A stretch of DNA of 32,750 bases, from the NCBI GenBank assembly GCA_000437395.1, contig FR898177.1, positions 1-32,750 of the forward strand, given 5' to 3'. Position 1 is the first letter of the stretch. Each line of letters opens with the position of its first letter. The position numbers and the translations under genes are program-made. Below are positions 8,070 through 17,153 of this stretch, one piece after another. The notes beneath the pieces are model-generated. The model did not search any database and was not told the origin of the DNA. It saw only the letters and a list, made by a program, of their open reading frames with translations. This DNA is from Clostridium sp. CAG:288. Its GTDB lineage: Bacteria > Bacillota_I > Bacilli_A > RFN20 > CAG-288.

Positions 8070-8098
8070 ATTTTAGCTTAATAGGAGTAATTTTTCAA
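8070..8098 (-). promoter_or_regulatory. Promoter of divIB-ftsA-ftsZ
   Basis: On the minus strand TTGAAA (8093-8098) is followed after exactly 17 bases by TAAAAT (8070-8075); each box matches consensus at five of six positions. It lies in the only sizeable gap (96 bases) inside the division cluster, between murB and divIB. The leader would be short, about 10-12 bases. Confidence 0.65.
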
Positions 8099-8148
8099 TG
8101 AATGCAAGCATAATACATCATCTAATTTATAATTATTTTTATTGTTAG

Positions 8149-8973
8149 CTACTTATAAATATCGTATAAAGACTGAATTTCAAATTCTAAGCTTTCACCT
8201 GAACTTGTTTCGACATTGTTTTTAAATGAAAGTAAATCATTCCTTATTTCATATCCTTTAGAATTAGGAACAAATTCTAAGAAGTTCTTGTGAATTTTAT
8301 TTACTTTAAAAGTTTTATATTCATATTTATCAACATTTTGTATCAATTCATAGGCTTTTATATCTTTTTTATTTTTAAAAGCTGAGCCTAATGTATACTT
8401 TATATTTGGTTGTTTTTTTCTATAGTTATAAGCAGTAATTATTCTTTCTTCAATTTCTCTTTTATCAGCATAATTAGATTTAAAATATGCATATGTAACA
8501 ATTTTTAAAATCTCTTTTATATTTGAATATCTATAAGAAAATATTATGTCTTCCTTTTTAAGTTTTATATATCTATTCATGTAGTCAAAACCTTCGATTT
8601 CTAAAAGGCTATCGCTTATAGTTTCACCTAAAAAAGATGCGTTCATAATTAAGGCACCACCAACACTTCCTGGTATAGTTCTAAGAAAATTAAAATTACA
8701 TATATTCTTTTTTAAAGCTATATTATCAAGCGCCGATAGCATCAATCCAGATCCAACTTTAATAATATTATCTTCAAAATAAATATCTTTAATATTTGAT
8801 TTAATTATATTTATATTAAACAGATTATATCCACAAATTGTCTTTGACATATTTCCTATCGGAGCAAAATTAAAATCTAAATATTTATATAAATCTGAAA
8901 CACTTGAAACAATAAATATATCTTTAACTAAACTATTTTCCCTTATATAAGAATATTTTTTAATGTTTTTCAT
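8149..8973 (-). CDS. murB: UDP-N-acetylenolpyruvoylglucosamine reductase (MurB), divergent
   Basis: MurB reduces UDP-GlcNAc-enolpyruvate to UDP-MurNAc with FAD and NADPH. The 274-residue product carries the FAD-site signature FLRTIPGSVGGALIMNASFLG (about 96-116), Y-R-Y-S, the Q-P-N...LGSAFKN catalytic Ser region (about 193-205), H-K-N-F and a final Glu-rich end. The first FAD loop, normally of the type GGGSNLL, is replaced by a divergent stretch near residues 38-50, and the protein is shorter than the usual ~300. The start overlaps the murG stop by 14 bases and no strong ribosome site is visible, so coupling is likely. It is the last gene of the wall-synthesis part of the cluster. Confidence 0.88.
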   Translation of the reverse strand: MKNIKKYSYIRENSLVKDIFIVSSVSDLYKYLDFNFAPIGNMSKTICGYNLFNINIIKSNIKDIYFEDNIIKVGSGLMLSALDNIALKKNICNFNFLRTIPGSVGGALIMNASFLGETISDSLLEIEGFDYMNRYIKLKKEDIIFSYRYSNIKEILKIVTYAYFKSNYADKREIEERIITAYNYRKKQPNIKYTLGSAFKNKKDIKAYELIQNVDKYEYKTFKVNKIHKNFLEFVPNSKGYEIRNDLLSFKNNVETSSGESLEFEIQSLYDIYK

Positions 8974-9913
8974 ACTGTTTAATTATTTCATAAGCTTTCT
9001 TACAAACATTATTGTGCGAAACATTTTTATAATCTTGATTAGCTTTTAATCTATTATCAAATTTTCTAAAATAATCCAAAGCATTTTGTAAACTTAAATC
9101 ATCGTTTTCTTCTGCAATCATGACGCTAGCAAACTTAGCAATTTTATTAGCGTTCTTTCGTTGATGATCATTTTTAACATATGGACTTGGTACTAAAATA
9201 AGTGGGACTCCAGACTTTATAACTTCGGCTATTGTTGTTCCACCAGCTCTAGATATTATTAAATCAAAGTTTTTATATTCCTCTCTTTTAACAAATTTTC
9301 TTACAATCAAATTCGATAATGTGGTATTTAAATCTCCATTAACCCCTAGCGACATATAAAAAGTTAAATCTTTGTTGTTGCTAGCTAAATTCAAATATTT
9401 TTTGCATAATGTTTTTGATCCTTGTGAGCCACCTAGTAACAAAACTTTTTTTAACATATATTTTACTTCAATAGTTTTGAATTCATCTTCTACTGGCGAT
9501 CCTATATTTTTAATCTTTTTGCTATCAAACGGATAATAAGAAAAAATATTTTTAGCAAATAGTTTACCTACTCTATTTGATTCACCAATAGTACTATTAG
9601 CTTCAAATAAAAATAATTTTTTCTTACATAAAGGAGCTACAATCGAACCAAGCAAAGATACATATCCACCACATCCAGTAAAACAATCATAGTCTTTTGC
9701 TATTACTCTTAGTTTTTTTAAATCTTTTAAACTTTCTTTGCATATAGTATTGGAATCAACCCAAATACACTCATCTTTAATTAAAAGCTTTGATGTTTTT
9801 TGATTACTTGCAACATAGGTTACTTTTTCGCCTTTATTCTTTAAATAGTCTCCAAATGTTAATCCGGGCATTATGTGACCTCCTGAATTACTTAGAAATA
9901 TTAAAAAACGCAT
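8960..9913 (-). CDS. murG: Lipid II synthase, UDP-GlcNAc transferase MurG
   Basis: MurG adds GlcNAc to lipid I on the inner membrane face to make lipid II. The 317-residue product shows the N-terminal loop as N-S-G-G-H-I-M-P-G (canonical T-G-G-H-I-x-P), GCGGYVSLLGSIVAP, the second glycine loop LLGGSQGSK and the UDP-GlcNAc motif RAGGTTIAEVIKSGVPLILVPSP with DHQ soon after. The ATG at 9913 is chosen over an upstream frame start because GGAGGAAAAAG lies immediately before it. It overlaps the end of ftsW by 26 bases. It is somewhat shorter than the usual ~360 residues. Confidence 0.93.
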   Translation of the reverse strand: MRFLIFLSNSGGHIMPGLTFGDYLKNKGEKVTYVASNQKTSKLLIKDECIWVDSNTICKESLKDLKKLRVIAKDYDCFTGCGGYVSLLGSIVAPLCKKKLFLFEANSTIGESNRVGKLFAKNIFSYYPFDSKKIKNIGSPVEDEFKTIEVKYMLKKVLLLGGSQGSKTLCKKYLNLASNNKDLTFYMSLGVNGDLNTTLSNLIVRKFVKREEYKNFDLIISRAGGTTIAEVIKSGVPLILVPSPYVKNDHQRKNANKIAKFASVMIAEENDDLSLQNALDYFRKFDNRLKANQDYKNVSHNNVCKKAYEIIKQYEKH

Positions 9914-11003
9914 CTTTTTCCTCCTCAATATTTGAAATAATGCCTAATGAAAACAAAGTTATCACTAAAGAACTGCCACCATAGCTCAATAAAGGTAACG
10001 TTATACCAGTAACTGGTAATAATCCAACAACGACACATAAATTTATTAGAGTTTGAATTACTATAGAATTAGTTAATCCAATTTTTAATAAACTCGAATA
10101 TAAATCATCCATATTTATAGCTAACTTATATGAGCAAAAAAACAAATATCCATATGTAATTAAAATGAGTACAGCACCTAAAAAGCCAAAATTAGAAACT
10201 ACAATAGCAAATATAAAATCGGTTTGAGGTTCTGGTAAATAATAGTGTTGTTGCATCGAATTTAGAAATCCAAAGCCACTTAATCCTCCAGGACCAATTG
10301 CATATAATGACTGAATTATTTGAAAGCCTGTTCCCAATGGATCTTCATACGGATTTAAAAAGCTAACTATTCTATCAAATCTATACGGAGCTGAAACTAT
10401 TAAAAATATAAAAAATCCTACTGCTAATCCTCCAATAATAACATAATATCTACTTCTAAGTTTGGTAACAAATAAAAGCATAGCTAATCCTGCTAAAGTA
10501 ACTAATCCAGTGCCAAAATCTGGCTCAAACATCACTAATCCAAAGCCTAATATTGCAATAACTAAAAGAGGCATAATTTCTTTTAGTTTTGTGCTTTTAT
10601 CATAATGTCTCTCTAAAAAATCTGCAGCGTAGATTATCAAAGCTATTTTAAATAATTCACTAGGTTGAAAGCCAAAAGCACCTATACCAAACCACGATCT
10701 TGACCCATTTCTTACTTGACCAATCCCTGGAATTAAAACCAAAACTAAGAGTATTAAAGAAACAATAAGTATTAACTTTGTATATTTTCTAATTCTATAT
10801 ATAGAGATTCTACTAGCAATATAAAATATAAAAGCTCCAACCATAGCAAATATTAATTGCCTTTTTAAATAATAAAATGAGTCATTAAACTTATAATTTG
10901 CCCAAATATTGCTTGCATCATAAACCATTATTAATCCAAATGTTAATATTGAAAAAGTTATAATCTTAATTATTAACGAATTATCTCTTGACACTTTATT
11001 CAT
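9888..11003 (-). CDS. ftsW: Septal lipid II polymerase FtsW (SEDS family)
   Basis: FtsW is a SEDS glycosyltransferase that polymerises lipid II together with its class B PBP at the septum. The 371-residue product has about ten membrane helices and the family signatures NGSRSWFGIGAFGFQPSELF, MFEPDFGTG with the catalytic-region Asp, PEPQTDFIFA in the large loop and the C-terminal PVTGITLPLLSYGGSS. Its place between murD and murG is that of spoVE/ftsW in Bacillus-type clusters. It overlaps murD by eight bases and murG by 26 bases. Confidence 0.95.
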   Translation of the reverse strand: MNKVSRDNSLIIKIITFSILTFGLIMVYDASNIWANYKFNDSFYYLKRQLIFAMVGAFIFYIASRISIYRIRKYTKLILIVSLILLVLVLIPGIGQVRNGSRSWFGIGAFGFQPSELFKIALIIYAADFLERHYDKSTKLKEIMPLLVIAILGFGLVMFEPDFGTGLVTLAGLAMLLFVTKLRSRYYVIIGGLAVGFFIFLIVSAPYRFDRIVSFLNPYEDPLGTGFQIIQSLYAIGPGGLSGFGFLNSMQQHYYLPEPQTDFIFAIVVSNFGFLGAVLILITYGYLFFCSYKLAINMDDLYSSLLKIGLTNSIVIQTLINLCVVVGLLPVTGITLPLLSYGGSSLVITLFSLGIISNIEEEKDAFFNISK

Positions 11004-12150
11004 GATTGTTCACCATTAATTCAAAATACCTTCCACGTTCTACATAGTTTTTAAATTCTAATGACGAACCTCCAGGAGAAAATAACAAAGCTTTTTTACC
11101 TTTAATGTATTTTAAAAGTTCAAAAGATTTATCAATCGCTTCTTTAAGGCTTTTAAAACAATAATCTATTTGACATAGCTTTGAAAAATTTCCACTATCT
11201 TTTCCATATGCAATAAAAATTGTTTTTTTATTTTTTACTATTTTAAAATTGCTTTTTATTTTTCCTCCTAAAATAGCAATTTCAAAATAATCAGAAAAAC
11301 GTTTTAAGCAAGCGTTAGTAGATTCCCCTGTTGTCGATTTAGAATCATTTATAATAATTAAATCTTCACTTTTAAAAATGATCTCTTGACGATATTTTGG
11401 AAATACAAAATTATAAAGTTGTTCTTTATTCATATTAAAAGAAAACAAATTTAAACACTTTTGAGTCAACGCAAAATTTATAGCATTATGCAATCCATAT
11501 TTTTCTATTAATTCTTTATCCGCCTCTTTTATTATATTTGCATTTTCAATTTTTAATTGCCTATTTACATCTGGAGTAACTAACACATTGTTAGCAAAAT
11601 AACTCAATCTTTTTTTAGCCAATTTATATTCATCATAAGACAAATACTTATCAGAATGATTTTCTGTCAAAGAAGTATAAATTAAACAATCAAATTTTCT
11701 TTTTATATTTATAAGCTCTGCTTGAAATGATGATATTTCTATTACGACAAAATCAACTTGTTTTTTTGCATCAATTAAATTTATTAACGGATTTCCTACA
11801 TTTCCACATAAAACAGTACTTCTATTGTTTTTTCTTAAAAAATAAGCTATTTCTGACGCAGTTGTTGTTTTTCCATTTGAACCAGTGACAGCTATTATTT
11901 TTGTTTTTTGTGGCAATAAATTTATGGCATATGAAAGTTCATTTGTAAATGTTATTGAACAAATCTTTCCTAACCTATAAATTAACGAATCTGGTCTTAC
12001 CCCTGGAGAACAAAATGCAAAATCAAAAACGATATTGCTATTCAACAATTTTTGATAATCATCATCAGTAATTACTACGACATTATCATTTTTAAAATGT
12101 CTTTTTAAAAACTTATTTGTCTTACCATATCCAAGTAACAAAATATTCAT
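10996..12150 (-). CDS. murD: UDP-N-acetylmuramoyl-L-alanine--D-glutamate ligase (MurD)
   Basis: MurD adds D-Glu to UDP-MurNAc-L-Ala with ATP. The 384-residue product has an N-terminal nucleotide-binding strand NILLLGYGKTN, the P-loop AVTGSNGKTTT (about 90-100), the region ENHSDKYLSYDEYKLAKKRL that carries the Lys normally carbamylated, NDSKSTTGESTNA and the C-terminal SPGGSSLEFKNYVERGRYF. Two deviations are visible: Asn in place of Asp in the DHLD-like motif, and ILGGKIKSNF where the family has GGxDKxxDF. It is also shorter than the usual ~450. The start overlaps the mraY stop as ATGA. Confidence 0.92.
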   Translation of the reverse strand: MNILLLGYGKTNKFLKRHFKNDNVVVITDDDYQKLLNSNIVFDFAFCSPGVRPDSLIYRLGKICSITFTNELSYAINLLPQKTKIIAVTGSNGKTTTASEIAYFLRKNNRSTVLCGNVGNPLINLIDAKKQVDFVVIEISSFQAELINIKRKFDCLIYTSLTENHSDKYLSYDEYKLAKKRLSYFANNVLVTPDVNRQLKIENANIIKEADKELIEKYGLHNAINFALTQKCLNLFSFNMNKEQLYNFVFPKYRQEIIFKSEDLIIINDSKSTTGESTNACLKRFSDYFEIAILGGKIKSNFKIVKNKKTIFIAYGKDSGNFSKLCQIDYCFKSLKEAIDKSFELLKYIKGKKALLFSPGGSSLEFKNYVERGRYFELMVNNHE

Positions 12151-13136
12151 ATTCTTAGTCCTATAATTGTTCCAAACACTGCAAATATCACACCTATTAA
12201 ATAGTAAAACATCACAACTTTAGTTTCTCCCCATCCTTTTAATTCGAAATGATGGTGCAACGGCGCCATTAAAAATACTCTCTTTTTAAAAGCCTTATAA
12301 TAGCTAACCTGAACTATTACACTTGCACATTCAATAACATATATTCCACCTATTAAAGCTAATTCAGGAATTCTATATAAGCATATGGCAATCGAGCCTA
12401 AAATAGCACCTAGCATCAATGAACCACAATCTCCCATAAAAATACTAGCAGGATAAAGATTAAGCAATACAAAGCCTAATAAACTTCCAATAACAGTGAT
12501 CAAAAATGTCATTAAAATAAAATCACCTTTAAAGAAGCTAAAGAAAATAAATGGTGATAAAGCAATTGTTGTTATACCAGCACTTAATCCATCTAACCCA
12601 TCAACTAAATTTGAAGCATTAGCACTTCCAACAATAATAAATATAAGAAATAAAGGAGTTAAAAAGTTTAAATTTATATAGCCAATATCAAATGGAAAAT
12701 TTATAATCCAACTTGTCCTTTGATCATAACCTAAAACCAATAAACCACATAAGGCAAATGCTATTTCAAACCCTATTCTAACTAATGGCGGCAATCCACT
12801 TTCATTTTTATCCTTTAACTTTTTTAAATCATCAACTAATCCAACAAAAAAGTAAGAAGTAAATAAAATAGTAATAAATATACCTTTTTTACTTTGAAAG
12901 AAATTAAAATTAAAAATTGATGTAATTAAAATTATGCTTAAAAATATTGCTATTCCTCCTAAAGTAGGAGTATCTTTTTTCTTTTTGTGTGTCGATACAA
13001 TCAACCTATGAATTTGTTGATGGATATCTCTTTTCTTTTCAATCTTTATTATTATTTTATTAATAAAATATGAAAGTAAAAGTGAAAAAGAAAATACAAA
13101 TAGCAATAACAAATATTTAACTACTTCGGAAGCCAT
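12147..13136 (-). CDS. mraY: Phospho-N-acetylmuramoyl-pentapeptide transferase (MraY)
   Basis: MraY moves phospho-MurNAc-pentapeptide from UDP to undecaprenyl phosphate, giving lipid I. The 329-residue polytopic protein has all signatures: KKDTPTLGGIAIFLS, VDDLKKLKDKNESGLPP, NASNLVDGLDGLSAG, MGDCGSLMLGAILGS and the LHHHFELKGWGE loop near residue 300. An AAAGGAAG site precedes the ATG, which lies 16 bases inside the end of murE. Its TGA stop overlaps the murD ATG. Confidence 0.97.
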   Translation of the reverse strand: MASEVVKYLLLLFVFSFSLLLSYFINKIIIKIEKKRDIHQQIHRLIVSTHKKKKDTPTLGGIAIFLSIILITSIFNFNFFQSKKGIFITILFTSYFFVGLVDDLKKLKDKNESGLPPLVRIGFEIAFALCGLLVLGYDQRTSWIINFPFDIGYINLNFLTPLFLIFIIVGSANASNLVDGLDGLSAGITTIALSPFIFFSFFKGDFILMTFLITVIGSLLGFVLLNLYPASIFMGDCGSLMLGAILGSIAICLYRIPELALIGGIYVIECASVIVQVSYYKAFKKRVFLMAPLHHHFELKGWGETKVVMFYYLIGVIFAVFGTIIGLRI

Positions 13137-14500
13137 TTTTTTACTTCCTTTCTCTCGTCTATATATTCACTTATTCCATTTTCAATCATTGTTTTTTCAG
13201 GACCTTTACCAACAAGTAATAAAATGTGATTGCTACTTAAAATTGATGTAGCCCATTTAATTGCCAATTTTCGATCTTTTATTATTAAAAACTTGTCTTT
13301 ATGCTTTTTGACTATATCATTTGCAATGCATGAAAAATCTTCATTTCTATTATTGTCAGAAGTAATTATCGGTAAATAACAATATTTTAATGCTATTTTT
13401 CCATAAATTGCTCTTTTAGACTTTTCTCTTTCTCCACCAGCTCCAAATACTACAATTATTTTTTTATCGTTACTAATCGTATAAACTTCTTTTACAATAT
13501 TTTCAAAAGAACTTGCTGTGTGGGCATAATCAATAATGACTAATGGATCAGTATTAATAACCTCACCTCTTCCAAGTAAAGGTTTTATTTCTTTGATAGC
13601 TTTTATAATTTCAAATTCTTTTATATTTAAAGACTTTAAAGCCTCATAAGCTAAAACAATATTTAAAGCATTAAATTTAAAAATAAATTTAGTATCAAAA
13701 TATAGCCCATCATACAAAAAAGAAAGCGTACTTTGACAATTATTTATTTCTATTTTAGAGCTATCAATAATCGTTAAATTGTTTTCATCAAAGTGATTAG
13801 CAATCTTTTTCAACTGTTTAATATTATCAAATAGAACTAATTTCTTTGCTTGTTTAATTATAAAATTAATTTTTGTATCGTGATAAATCTTTTTTGTTTT
13901 ATGATAGTCTAAATGATCTTCCTTTAAGTTTGTTAAAGAAACTAAATCAAAATTAATTCCTTTTAATTTATCTTCGCTAATTCCTATTGACGAACATTCC
14001 ATGACTACATATTTATAACCATTATTTACTGCATAATTAAATATTTCAGCTAATTCGTTTCCATAAGGTGTCGTGTTTTTAACACATATAGAATTTTCTA
14101 TACCTTCAGTACATGTTATTAAAAGTGAGTTTTTGCTTTTTAAACTATTTAATACTTGACTAATAATATATGCAGTTGTCGATTTTCCTTCAGTACCAGT
14201 AATTCCTATTAAACTAAGTTTTTTATTTGGATAACCATAAAACCACATAGAAAAAGAAGTTAATCTTTCTTTAATATTTGAAATGTTGTAAGCACCATTA
14301 GCTTTTGTCTCTGAAAAAACCAATGAAGCACCGTTTTTTAAAGCTTCAGGAATAAATTTAGACCCGTCATTTTTAGTTCCTTTTAAAGCGATAAAAAGAC
14401 TTCCTTTTGAACATTTTTTTGAATCTAAACATATATTTATTATTTCATTTTCATCATTGCTATCGATATCAAAAAAGTTTAATATATCTTTTATTTTCAT
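13121..14500 (-). CDS. murE: UDP-MurNAc-tripeptide synthetase (MurE)
   Basis: MurE adds the third stem-peptide residue (meso-DAP or L-Lys) to UDP-MurNAc-L-Ala-D-Glu. The 459-residue product shows the P-loop as GTEGKSTT (102-109; Glu and Ser replace the commoner Asn and Thr), TTPYG (143-147), ECSSIGI, EDHLDYH (195-200) with the following K210 in the carbamylated-Lys position, and LLGRGEVI. The amino-acid selector motif reads D-N-N-R (382-385), close to the DNPR of DAP-adding enzymes, with Pro replaced by Asn. DAP is therefore the likelier substrate, as an inference only. It starts four bases after the PBP stop, with GGAG about six bases before its ATG. Confidence 0.93.
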   Translation of the reverse strand: MKIKDILNFFDIDSNDENEIINICLDSKKCSKGSLFIALKGTKNDGSKFIPEALKNGASLVFSETKANGAYNISNIKERLTSFSMWFYGYPNKKLSLIGITGTEGKSTTAYIISQVLNSLKSKNSLLITCTEGIENSICVKNTTPYGNELAEIFNYAVNNGYKYVVMECSSIGISEDKLKGINFDLVSLTNLKEDHLDYHKTKKIYHDTKINFIIKQAKKLVLFDNIKQLKKIANHFDENNLTIIDSSKIEINNCQSTLSFLYDGLYFDTKFIFKFNALNIVLAYEALKSLNIKEFEIIKAIKEIKPLLGRGEVINTDPLVIIDYAHTASSFENIVKEVYTISNDKKIIVVFGAGGEREKSKRAIYGKIALKYCYLPIITSDNNRNEDFSCIANDIVKKHKDKFLIIKDRKLAIKWATSILSSNHILLLVGKGPEKTMIENGISEYIDERKEVKKWLPK

Positions 14501-14504
14501 GTAA

Positions 14505-16415
14505 TTATTCTCCTAGCATAATCCAAATTGTTTTACCTTCCTCAATTCTTTCACCAACTTTTGGAAGTTGATCGATAACTTTGTTACCCTCACCAGTAAA
14601 AGCAAATTTAAAATACTGCGATTTAACTTTTGATTTTTCTAAGCCAATGTAATTTGGAACTTTTTGAGTTTTTATATCCATCCAAGTATATTCTCTTTCA
14701 ATTCCGTCATAGTTTTTTTCTACACCCATATATGGTAAAACTTCTGAAAGTATTGATTTAATAATCGGCCCTACTGTCGTACCACCATATTGAATGCAGT
14801 TATGTGGTTTTCTCATAGCAAAATAAACAGTAATCTCAGGCTCGTTCATTGGAGCACTAGCAATAAACGATAAGACATAGTTTCCTTCAACATAATTTCC
14901 ATCACTTGCTATTTGAGCTGTACCAGTTTTGCCACCAACTCTATAGCCATCTAAAAACGCTTTTCTACCACTTCCCTTGGCTACAACTGATTCTAGTGCT
15001 GTTCTCATTAAGCTACTAGTCTCTTGAGTTATTGGGTTATTAACCACTGTTTTAGGATATTCATATATAACTTCGTTAGTCGATGGATTTGATACACTTT
15101 TTAAAACGTGTGGTTTTAATAAATATCCACCATTTATAGTCGAATTAAAAGCCGATACAAGTTGAATTGGTGTAACTGATATTCCTTGACCAAACGCTGT
15201 AGTTGCAACTTCTAAAGGTCCAAACGATTCGTATTTGAATGTAATACCTTTGCTTTCTCCTGCAATATCGACGCCTGTTTTCTTTCCAAAACCAAACTCG
15301 GAAACATAATCATACATTCTATCTTTTCCTAAGCGTCTAGAAATTTCAACAAATCCTGGATTAGAAGAATTTTGCAATACTTCAATAAAAGTTTGCAATC
15401 CGTGGCCACCTTTTTTCCAACTTTTGATTGTTGCTCCTCCAACAACTTCATACCCTTTATCGTAATATGTATCCTTATACATATCGATTACACCTTCATT
15501 TAATGCCGCAGCAAATGTCATAGCTTTAAATGTTGAACCTGGTTCATAACTTGAAAAAACTGGAAGCATTCTATTATATATTTCTGGTGAATAATCTTGA
15601 TATGAATTGCTATTGTATGTCGGTCTATTGCCTATTCCTAAAATTTCACCTGTCTTTGGAGAAATAGCTAATGCGATTATTTCCTCAGGTTCATACATAG
15701 CCATAGCTAAATCCATTTCATTTTCTAACACATTTTGAATATTGATATCGATTGTCAAATCTAAATTAAATCCCATTTGAGGAGCAACAACTCGTGATTT
15801 AAATCCACTCATCGCTCCACCTTTGGCATCAGTTACATAATTTAAACTTCCTTCAACACCTTTTAAATATTCATCATAATAGCTTTCTACTCCAGATAAA
15901 CCAATATTATCTATCCCAACAAATCCTAACAAACTTGATAGACGTTCTTCATACGGATAATATCTTTTGACATCTTTAATTAAATAAACTCCTTCCATAC
16001 CTTCTTGTTTAATATCAATAGCTTTATCATAATCAAGTTTCTTTCCTTCTGGATGCAATGTAATAATTGATGCTTTTTTAGAAATTTTTTCATATATTTT
16101 TGAGTAACTAACATCTAAATAGTCACTTAGTTTTTTTGCAGTTTCCTCTTTGTCTTTAATTTGATATGGAATTACTGCAACTGAAAGAGCTGGCTTATTT
16201 TCAACTAAAGAATTTTTATTTCTGTCTCTAATAAGTCCACGCGATGGTACAAGTGGAAATGAACGCTCCCACAAATCTAGAGCTTTTTTTGATACTATTT
16301 TATTTGTAATTATTGAAGTATAAAATACTTTGCCAGCCACAAAAGCTAAAACAATTGATGAAAGAATAATTAAAATATTTGTCTTTTTTATAACTTTAAG
16401 TTTCATATTCAACAT
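14505..16415 (-). CDS. Class B penicillin-binding protein with PASTA domain (SpoVD/PBP2x-like, FtsI role)
   Basis: A D,D-transpeptidase that cross-links septal wall, probably with FtsW. Counting from the ATG at 16406 there is a short basic tail, one membrane helix (about 9-30), an N-terminal PBP dimer domain, and a transpeptidase domain with S291-T-F-K294, S347-S-N349 and K493-T-G495. A single PASTA domain fills about 580-633. Start choice is uncertain: ATG at 16415 or 16406, or TTG at 16436; none has a clear Shine-Dalgarno site. The preceding gene's terminator ends only about 20-30 bases upstream, so the mRNA may be leaderless. It occupies the pbpB/spoVD place ahead of murE. Confidence 0.9.
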   Translation of the reverse strand: MLNMKLKVIKKTNILIILSSIVLAFVAGKVFYTSIITNKIVSKKALDLWERSFPLVPSRGLIRDRNKNSLVENKPALSVAVIPYQIKDKEETAKKLSDYLDVSYSKIYEKISKKASIITLHPEGKKLDYDKAIDIKQEGMEGVYLIKDVKRYYPYEERLSSLLGFVGIDNIGLSGVESYYDEYLKGVEGSLNYVTDAKGGAMSGFKSRVVAPQMGFNLDLTIDINIQNVLENEMDLAMAMYEPEEIIALAISPKTGEILGIGNRPTYNSNSYQDYSPEIYNRMLPVFSSYEPGSTFKAMTFAAALNEGVIDMYKDTYYDKGYEVVGGATIKSWKKGGHGLQTFIEVLQNSSNPGFVEISRRLGKDRMYDYVSEFGFGKKTGVDIAGESKGITFKYESFGPLEVATTAFGQGISVTPIQLVSAFNSTINGGYLLKPHVLKSVSNPSTNEVIYEYPKTVVNNPITQETSSLMRTALESVVAKGSGRKAFLDGYRVGGKTGTAQIASDGNYVEGNYVLSFIASAPMNEPEITVYFAMRKPHNCIQYGGTTVGPIIKSILSEVLPYMGVEKNYDGIEREYTWMDIKTQKVPNYIGLEKSKVKSQYFKFAFTGEGNKVIDQLPKVGERIEEGKTIWIMLGE

Positions 16416-16434
16416 AAAGTTATGACTATATATC

Positions 16435-16466
16435 AAAAAAAAGACCAGCTAAACTAGCCAGTCTTT
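16435..16466 (-). terminator. Terminator of the Ser-rich lipoprotein gene, directly against the PBP start
   Basis: On the minus strand AAAGACTGGCTA pairs with TAGCTGGTCTTT through 12 pairs including two G-U wobbles, with a three-base loop, followed by a run of eight T. The wobbles become mismatches on the plus strand, so it is built for minus-strand transcripts. Confidence 0.85.
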
Positions 16467-16469
16467 AAT

Positions 16470-17066
16470 TTACTTAACTGATTTAATGTTTACATCTTTT
16501 ACATAAACATTTGTAACTTTAGCATCTTTATCGATGCCGATACGAATCTTTTTAATTTTGCTATTTGTATTGTTAAGTGTAACTTTAATCAATTGAGCTT
16601 TATCTTTTCCACTCGGAATATCAGCATCTTTTACAGTCACACTCTCAATTTCATTACCACTTTCATCTAAACCCTTTACACCTAATTCAAGCTTACCATC
16701 AGCTGTAGCCCCACATTCCTTATAAATTGTGAAGCTTACTTGAATTTTACCAGTAGCATTGAAAACCGGAGTTTCAATATAATCTTCTACTTTCTTTAAA
16801 CAAATTGCATCGTCTTTGGCTTTAGTGTGGTTAATGTTCCATCCAGCAACCTCAGTTACTTCACCATTATCGTTTACTTCGAAGGCAACAGACATATCAA
16901 CGCTTGAATAAGAAGATGATGGTGTAATTACACTTGAAATACTCGAACTTATTGAGCTTGGTTTACTAGATGAAGGTAATGTTGAGCTCGGATTCGTTTT
17001 GTTGTTACAACCTACTAATGTTCCGAGTACAATAAGTGGGAGTAACATTTTAAATTCTTTTCTCAT
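16470..17066 (-). CDS. Ser-rich lipoprotein of unknown function
   Basis: The 198-residue product starts with a signal peptide and lipobox L-V-G-C (about residue 20), then N-N-K and a Ser/Pro-rich linker to about residue 55. The C-terminal ~140 residues are rich in Val, Ile, Thr and Lys with alternating strands and read as a beta-sandwich-like domain; I do not recognise a family. The ATG at 17066 is chosen because GGAGGT stands six bases upstream and it starts the signal peptide; an upstream in-frame extension would spoil it. It lies between terminators, so it forms a unit of its own. The architecture resembles the linker of the lipoprotein at 3398. Confidence 0.8.
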   Translation of the reverse strand: MRKEFKMLLPLIVLGTLVGCNNKTNPSSTLPSSSKPSSISSSISSVITPSSSYSSVDMSVAFEVNDNGEVTEVAGWNINHTKAKDDAICLKKVEDYIETPVFNATGKIQVSFTIYKECGATADGKLELGVKGLDESGNEIESVTVKDADIPSGKDKAQLIKVTLNNTNSKIKKIRIGIDKDAKVTNVYVKDVNIKSVK

Positions 17067-17112
17067 AGAGACCTCCATTACCCATATTGTGTTCATATAA
17101 AAAATTTTTATA

Positions 17113-17146
17113 CAAAAAATATCCATCTCTATATAGAAATGGATAT
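17113..17146 (-). terminator. Terminator of hpt
   Basis: A 28-base near-perfect inverted repeat (17119-17146; arms ATATCCAT and ATGGATAT plus inner pairs) follows the hpt stop. On the minus strand it is followed by TTTTTT. Confidence 0.85.
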
Positions 17147-17153
17147 CAATAAC

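Noticed and set aside
16470..17126. Longer N-terminus for the Ser-rich lipoprotein
   Set aside because: The added 20 residues would precede the signal peptide, and the strong GGAGGT site points to the ATG at 17066.
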